A DNA stretch of 64,000 nt, taken from positions 18,515,001 through 18,579,000 of the forward strand of contig NC_092680.1 of assembly GCF_964355755.1 (NCBI RefSeq). The letters are read 5' to 3'. A program made the translations under genes and the position numbers. Positions 59,501 through 64,000 of the stretch are shown here, in pieces. Position 1 is the stretch's first letter. Each line of letters begins with the position of its first letter. Origin of the DNA: Antedon mediterranea (Eukaryota; Echinodermata; Crinoidea; Comatulida; Antedonidae). The notes under the pieces were generated by a model, which was not told where the DNA came from, made no database searches, and worked only from the letters and a program-made list of their open reading frames with translations.

Positions 59501-62500
59501 TTTAATTTGTCTTTCTCTTTATAGGTAATTTACATGGGAATTGTCATTTATGCCCCGTCTCTTGCTTTAAATGCAGGTATGTATAAAACCGTACGATATA
59601 ATATAATGTCTCAATAATTTTGATCATGTACCGGTAGTTAAAACAACAAAAACTGGGTTAATGTAGGCCTATACATTGTTGATATCTAAGCCTACGGGAT
59701 AAGTCCATTTTCGCCTACGGGATGAGTCCATCTTCGGCTACGGAATGAGTCCATCTTCGCCTACAGAATGAGTCCATCTTCAGCCACGGGACGAGTCCAT
59801 CTTCAGCCACGAGACGAGTCCATCTTCGCCTACGGAACGAGTCCATCTTCGCCTACGGAACGAGTCCATCTTCGCCTCCGGAATGAGAGTCCATCTTCGC
59901 CTACAGAATGAGTCCATCTTCGGCCACGGAACGAGTCCATCTTCGGCCACGGAACGAGTCCATCTTCGCCTACGGAACGAATCCATTTTCGCCTACAGAA
60001 CGAGTCCATCTTCGCCTACGGAATGAGTCTATTTTCACCTACGGAATGAGTCCATATTCGCCTACGTAATGAGTCCATATTCGCCTACGGAATGCCATCT
60101 TTACCTACGGGATGAGTTCTTATTCAGCTACAAGATTCGAAAACGAATTGTTACCATATTTAAATTATCAGATAATGTGTACTGTATTTCCAGGGCACAT
60201 CCCTAATTTTTCCAGGGAAGTTAAAGACAATGCATTTATAAGCATTGTTTTAAATCAACTCTATGTACATGTAACGTATATACAATACAAAAGTTTATTT
60301 AAGTATTTATTAACATACCGTAATCGAAACTTACAATAATACTAATTTTATATGTTTCAGTAACTGGTCTTGACTTATGGGGAGCTGTGTTTGCTATCGG
60401 TATTGTGTGTACTTTTTACACTACCATTGTAAGTAGTAATTGATAGGCTATAATAGACCTAGTATAGTCTTTGTTTCTAGCCTATGCCTTATAATAATTC
60501 AGTCTCTAAACACAATATGTGTATAACGATGAATCGTAAGCTTGTTTTCCTGTGAGTTTTAGAAGTCATTTTAATGATAACGATGATCCAACAATAAAGT
60601 CGAACTAGATTTATCTTCAAAGATTTTTCTTGTGGGTTGAACTCAATCAGCTTTAACTACCTTTTTCTTAAATCTTGTTGACACCCGGCCTAACCCAACG
60701 CACCCTAACCCGACGTTTAATCTTGGTTCCCACTATGACGCAACACAAGGACGTAAACGCAACGCAAGCATGTTGACCAAGCGACAGTTCGAATAATCCA
60801 TCGCTTGTGATTGGTAAACTCACTAAAAATTGGTTTCTCACTAGAACGTAAAGCGTGGTTCCCACTAGCGACGCAACGCAAGGACGTAACGCAACGCAAG
60901 TGAATTGACCAATCACAAGCGATAGCTTATTCGCTTGTGATTGCTAACTGTCTATAACTTCGCTTGTCATTGGTCAACACGCTTGCGTTGCGTTTACGTC
61001 CTTGCGTTACGTTCTAGTGGGAACCAATCTTAACGCAAGGACGTAAACGCAACGCAAGCGTGTTGACCAATGACAAGCGAAGTTATAGACAGTTAGCAAT
61101 CACAAGCGAATAAGCCATCGCTTGTGATTGGTAAACTCACTTACGTTGCGTTACGTCCTTGTGTTGCGTCTCTGTGGGAACCAACCAATAGGCTTACAGT
61201 AACCTAAACCAACTTTAAAAAAGTAACACAGATCTAGAGGGAAGTAATAAATACATACTTTATGGCATTCAATGTTTAATAATAATAATAATAATGTTTG
61301 TTTATGTTACGATCTCGTTTACTTTTCAAAATATTGATATGAATATGAACATTCTAAAAGATAAACCGCGTGGTTTCGATTTCATTATTTGGTACAGTCT
61401 TGTGGATGAGTATCTGCAAATGAAAACACATGTTTACGTTATTCATAGCCATATGCTGTGTATGCCTAATCAGTTATTAAACGACAATTTAATTTATTAA
61501 CCGTTTCCGCTGTGGCCAAACTTTCCCGCATTGCTAATTTAATTTTCTTTTGTTGCCATTTTATTAAATCGATCCTTGACTCTTTAGCTTGTTGTGTAAA
61601 TATATTATGGATACAATATTCTATAATTGCAATTCATTTTTTGCAAGTCAGGTTACATATTGTTTTGTAATGTCGTGCTTTGAAACTGTAAATTTAAACA
61701 AAACCTACTATATAAAATAATTGCATTTTAGCATCGTCTACGTCTCATAGTTCAATTTATTGCAGAAAGTACAGAAATTTACATTCAAATTAAAACGTAT
61801 TATAAAATGTCATCTCCATGTTCATTAAAATTTGAAATAGCCTACATACAATTAATTAAACAATTTAATTGCGCATTTTAACCTTGTTTAAGCTTGGTTC
61901 CCACTAGGACGCAACGCGTGGACGTAGACACAAGTGAGTTGACTACTGACAAGCGACTGTTCGAATAATCCACCATCGCTTGGTCGACTCGCTCACGTTG
62001 CTTCCTTGTCTTTGGTCATGGGAACCAAGCTTTAATACGTTCAATGTTACGTTTTACGTTGTTCTGTAGGGTGGTATGAAAGCTGTCTTATGGACCGATG
62101 TATTCCAAGTAACAGTGATGGTGATTGGGTTCTTAGCTATCATCATCCGGGGTTCCATGGACGTGGGAGGATTAGATAGAGTATGGAACATCAGTGCAGA
62201 AGGCGGACGCATTCAGTTTTTTGAGTAAGACATACATTAATTGATCAGACGCTTGCCATACGCTTGTACTTTATAAGTCTATATGAGAATAATTAGTCGA
62301 ATACGATTAGAACCCACGACCTCAAGATCACTAACCTAAACTAGAACTATTAAAATAAACCTGGCTAGCGACGAGGGCGTATCTCCATACTTCGGTTTGG
62401 GTTTAGCTTTGCAATATTTATTAGTTTGTTATTTTATCATATAAATAATAAAAGCAATATTATGTTCAAAATGTAAAACTATACAATGTTATCAAAGTAT

Positions 62501-63387
62501 TCAAACAAAACATAATCTTTAATGCAATATACCATTTTATCATATTTATGTTATATCGAATCTCTTTTTAATACTGAATATCAATCTTTATATCGTTTTA
62601 GCTCTGTAATATAAATTTTCTCTGTATACATGTTTGTTTTATCTAGATTTCAACACAATAACAAAATATTTTATATAATCTTTTAACCTCTGTCTGTCTG
62701 TGTAATATCACTTAAATATTCATTGATAAATAGATAGATATACATATATACTGTAACCTTCACCATATTGTTTATCATTGCAATAAAAGTGGGTTGCCCC
62801 CACAAAAGAGAAAAAAAAAGATCACTAACCTGGCATTCGTACCTATAGACCACCGAGCTTGTGATGATGGTGGCCCAAGGAAACAGCGAGTGCTGCATGT
62901 ACCATGACCTCCATGCATGTACCAACAGAATGAATTTCAGTTCGAGACTTATTCTGAAATGTATTTAGCAAAGTAAATTTACGTCAGAGTAGGGAAAAAT
63001 GACCACTTAACTTTGCTCCCTGGCGCAAAGATACTTAGTTACTAAAATGTAATTAATTCATCCTTTACCTGATTATTCCCTAAAGTACAACATTATATGT
63101 TGTAAAGCTAAATGAAATTGGAATAGCTAATTTCCTAGTACATTAACATTATTCCGTCACTAGTTTTGTTGTTTAAAGTTAAGCATGATGTTGATATTTA
63201 CCAAGTTTACTACTAATAATTTACTAAATAATATATTGCTTTTTAGTTTCGATCCAGATCCAACTGTACGACACACGTTTTGGTCCGTTGTTATTGGGGG
63301 AACTTTTACGTGGACGGCCGTTTACGGGGTGAACCAGTCACAGGTACAACGGTACCTAACCTGTGGAAGTCAGAGTGTTGCAAGAAT
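50527..63387 (+). CDS. SLC5 sodium-coupled (monocarboxylate-type) transporter, 5' part; runs off the window
   Basis: Exons 50527-50877 (1a) or 52084-52434 (1b), then 56561-56626, 59525-59576, 60361-60428, 62070-62224 and 63247-63387; the last exon ends in phase 2 at GTAAG, so the gene continues to the right of the window. The protein shows the SSF/SLC5 core: TM1 [20 protein letters not shown], then [113 protein letters not shown] and [20 protein letters not shown]. The order and motifs best fit SLC5A8/A12/A6-type carriers (Na+-driven lactate, short-chain fatty acid or vitamin uptake at the plasma membrane); the substrate cannot be read from sequence. Start 50527 is the first ATG in frame, in context AACATGG. 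Introns hold MITEs, minisatellites and mini-palindromes. Confidence 0.93.
50916..50953. mobile_element. Mini-palindrome insertion P4
   Basis: A perfect 38 bp palindrome: CAGGGAGATGTAAAATAAA and its exact complement with no loop. Flanked by GTCTGCG on each side (50909-50915 and 50954-50960). It lies 38 nt after the exon 1a splice donor of the SLC5 gene. Confidence 0.8.
51592..51732. mobile_element. hAT-like non-autonomous element
   Basis: Ends CAGTGGCGGATCC and GGATCCGCCCCTG are inverted repeats of the CAGNGGCGGATCC type common in animal hAT elements. The 8 bp word TGATCCAG occurs at 51587-51594, overlapping the first CAG, and at 51733-51740, consistent with an 8 bp target duplication. The interior includes a long C run and a duplicated TTATCCTACC(C)ATAAGG. 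Located between exons 1a and 1b. Confidence 0.65.
52084..52434 (+). CDS. Alternative first coding exon 1b of the SLC5 transporter
   Basis: Same length as exon 1a (351 nt, 117 codons) and same phase 0 donor (TACGAG|GTAGGT). It encodes a paralogous N-terminus: [80 protein letters not shown], ending VTSAYE like exon 1a. Only the downstream exons at 56561 onward follow, and only one set exists, so 1a and 1b must compete for them or 1a is an orphan. Skipping from 1a over 1b is sterically normal since 1b as a first exon need not have an acceptor. Confidence 0.9.
53628..53947. mobile_element. Long fold-back element
   Basis: Two arms of about 110 bp are inverted copies: CCCTGAAAAAGCTGTAATTT, GTCAAATTGGCTGCCAGCTA and CCATTTATTTTGTCATTTT in the left arm return in complement at 53850-53940. 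The central 100 bp includes GATGTATTGTCC and ACATGAAC, which recur at 57857-57880. In the intron after SLC5 exon 1b. Confidence 0.8.
54688..54865. mobile_element. MITE family 1, copy k, carrying a mini-palindrome
   Basis: Ends AAAGCTCTGTCCACACTATC and GTGTAGACAGAGCTTTA with TA beside each end. The usual CTAGTTTGACAAAA stretch is interrupted at 54721-54744 by the mini-palindrome P5 and a duplicated GTTTGAC. Confidence 0.9.
54721..54744. mobile_element. Mini-palindrome insertion P5 (inside a MITE)
   Basis: CATGGAGGTACGTATACCTC followed by CATG, 24 bp, palindromic apart from the centre. GTTTGAC is at both sides (54714-54720, 54745-54751). Other family 1 MITE copies show the uninterrupted AGTTTGACAAAA sequence, so insertion with a 7 bp duplication is directly visible. 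Confidence 0.8.
55006..55185. mobile_element. MITE family 2, complete copy
   Basis: Ends AGCGTGGTTCCCACTGGCGA and CTAGTGGGAACCAAGCTTTAA with TTAA adjoining both ends. The whole element is a diverged palindrome (CGCAAGGACGTAAC arms; central GCTAACTGTCTATAAC). 180 bp, non-coding, in an SLC5 intron. Confidence 0.88.
55560..55880 (-). repeat. Degenerate repeat with coding-like minus-strand units
   Basis: At least two diverged copies of a roughly 65 bp unit (TTCGTCAGTG ... GTTAACTACTCCAT ... CTCCTTGGTTAATTC). On the minus strand they read [18 protein letters not shown] and [18 protein letters not shown]. Stops and frameshifts interrupt the frame. It may be a decayed repeat-protein exon or simply a tandem repeat with a chance frame. 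Confidence 0.4.
57107..57290. mobile_element. MITE family 2, complete copy
   Basis: Ends AAGTGTGGTTCCCACTAGCG and CTAGTGGGAACCAAGCTTTA. Interior nearly identical to the copy at 55006, which suggests recent spread. Confidence 0.88.
57850..58010. mobile_element. Fragment of the fold-back family of 53628
   Basis: GATGTATTGTCCCCAAGAAC, ATGTTTTCACTTAT and GACAAAATAAACGGTTA match the central and right part of the element at 53628-53947; the outer arms are missing. Confidence 0.6.
59697..60120. repeat. Minisatellite, about 23 bp unit
   Basis: About 17 tandem copies of units such as TCCATCTTCGCCTACGGAA followed by CGAG, with point variants (GGCCACGG, GCCTACAG). It sits in the SLC5 intron between exons 59525-59576 and 60361-60428. 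Apparent repeat peptides in either strand are a by-product. Confidence 0.92.
60717..61192. mobile_element. MITE family 2, nested cluster of copies
   Basis: A first copy starts at about 60721 (CTTGGTTCCCACTATGACGC), is followed by a complete copy (about 60850-61030, GCGTGGTTCCCACTAGCGAC to TAGTGGGAACCAATCTT), and then a third, inverted part ending CTCTGTGGGAACCAACCAAT at 61192. The order suggests insertion of one copy into another. Confidence 0.8.
61890..62034. mobile_element. MITE family 2, short copy
   Basis: Ends AGCTTGGTTCCCACTAGGAC and GGTCATGGGAACCAAGCTTTAA, flanked by TTTA/TTAA. The right end is 35 nt before the SLC5 exon at 62070, so it touches the branch-point and pyrimidine region. 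Confidence 0.85.
62290..62870 (-). mobile_element. tRNA-derived SINE split by a later insertion
   Basis: On the minus strand, 62870-62818 gives ACAAGCTCGGTGGTCTATAG (A-box-like) through CAGGTTAGTGATCTT, and 62337-62290 continues AGGTTAGTGATCTTGAGGTC and GTGGGTTCTAATCG (B-box-like). Together they resemble a tRNA-derived SINE head. The two halves are separated by 480 bp. Confidence 0.55.
62338..62817 (+). mobile_element. Retroposed insert with poly-A tail and 14 bp target duplication
   Basis: AAGATCACTAACCT stands at both 62324-62337 and 62818-62831. The intervening 480 bp ends in CAATAAAAGTGGG...GAGAAAAAAAA, that is, a polyadenylation-like signal then an A run. Long target duplication plus A tail indicates LINE-driven retroposition. 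The source transcript is not recognised; no long open frame. Confidence 0.7.
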
Positions 63388-64000
63388 GTAAGTGAAACCA
63401 TAAATTTAGCTAGGGTAGGGAGACATTTCCAAATTCTCCTTAGATCGAGTCAAACTCATTATTTCTGTGATACCCGTAATTACAGGACGAAGTGACCCCG
63501 GGGATCTCCATGAAGTGATTGGCATGTCATCTGAAAAATGAAGTGCTGTTAAACCGCTCCTCATTGCTCTTCATCCAAAACAATTGAGGATAATTCCCGC
63601 TGTGAAATGTAAATGTTATGTTTTAATGAGATCGGAAATGAATGTAATTGCACAGCGTGCATTATGGAAAGTGCATTGTGGAAGTAGGCCTACTGATACC
63701 CGATTCACCTGTAGGCCTACAACCAAATACAGGTGTAACAGTATAAATGTTACATTGGTATTTCCCGAGGTGATCTTACTGAGTTTCAGCGCTTCTCACA
63801 CGCTAGAATGTATAGTAACAATGTTACCTGTATCCAGTTAATTATTATTATTATTAAGGGATGTTTTGACTTGCGTTGTTCAGTGGCCACAGACTTGTAC
63901 CATAGTGTCTATTGAACACGCAAAAATTGTTTAGGCCTAGGCCTATGTCTTACATGTGTAATTTTTTTTGTGAATTGTGTCTACGAAGTGGGGCGACAGC
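63388..64000 (+). other. SLC5 intron, right edge of window
   Basis: Follows the donor GTAAG at 63388. No further exon of the transporter was recognised before the edge; the next exon must lie beyond 64000. Confidence 0.5.

Noticed and set aside
59780-59986. Open frame coding a repetitive Arg/Trp/Asp-rich peptide on the minus strand
   Set aside because: It is a by-product of the minisatellite unit; frame and length change with every indel and there are no splice or start signals.
59697-60120. Direct repeats resembling a CRISPR array
   Set aside because: Units are contiguous 23 bp tandem copies without unique spacers, in an intron of an animal gene. It is a minisatellite.

Overview
The window is animal nuclear DNA: AT-rich, intron-rich, with GT-AG exons whose joined reading frames close exactly, and crowded with transposon debris. 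The gene set (an alpha-2,8-sialyltransferase cluster, syntenin, a CIB-type EF-hand protein, PEX13, TRAPPC12, an SLC5 sodium/monocarboxylate transporter) and the frequent GGCCTAGGCCTA-rich tracts suggest an invertebrate deuterostome. An echinoderm, perhaps a crinoid, is my best guess; that is inference, since no taxonomic marker is present. All gene models were built by hand from splice sites and family resemblance.

Layout. 1-4436: no host gene, one dead LINE and MITE copies. 4437-9672 (minus): syntenin, 7 coding exons, 289 aa. 11350-11518: a frame-broken duplicate of a sialyltransferase first exon. 13183-15938 (plus): a complete ST8Sia-like sialyltransferase of 345 aa. 20751-22108 (plus): a second copy with exon 2 tandemly duplicated but first and last exons missing. 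22109-31187: repeat-rich, gene-poor. 31188-34984 (minus): CIB1/2-like EF-hand protein, 184 aa. 36016-39206 (plus): PEX13, about 476 aa. 39588-39991: a 5S rRNA-derived SINE-like sequence. 41380-48585 (minus): TRAPPC12, 11 coding exons, 786 aa. 50527 to beyond the right edge (plus): SLC5 transporter with two alternative first coding exons.

The genes are unrelated housekeeping or membrane functions rather than one pathway: vesicle/PDZ scaffolding, Golgi sialylation, calcium sensing, peroxisome import, TRAPP membrane traffic and solute transport. CIB/PEX13 and TRAPPC12/SLC5 are divergently arranged pairs.

The most unusual signal is a family of five tiny (23-47 bp) palindromes, mostly beginning CAGGGA and ending TCCCTG, each flanked by a 6-7 bp target-site duplication (18136, 26407, 42270, 50916, 54721). 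One has inserted into a MITE, which leaves an internal record of the empty site. They look like minimal mobile palindromes. Two larger MITE families (AAGCTCTGTCTACACTATCA ends; GCTTGGTTCCCACTAG ends), Harbinger-like and hAT-like elements, LINE fragments and several minisatellites fill most introns.
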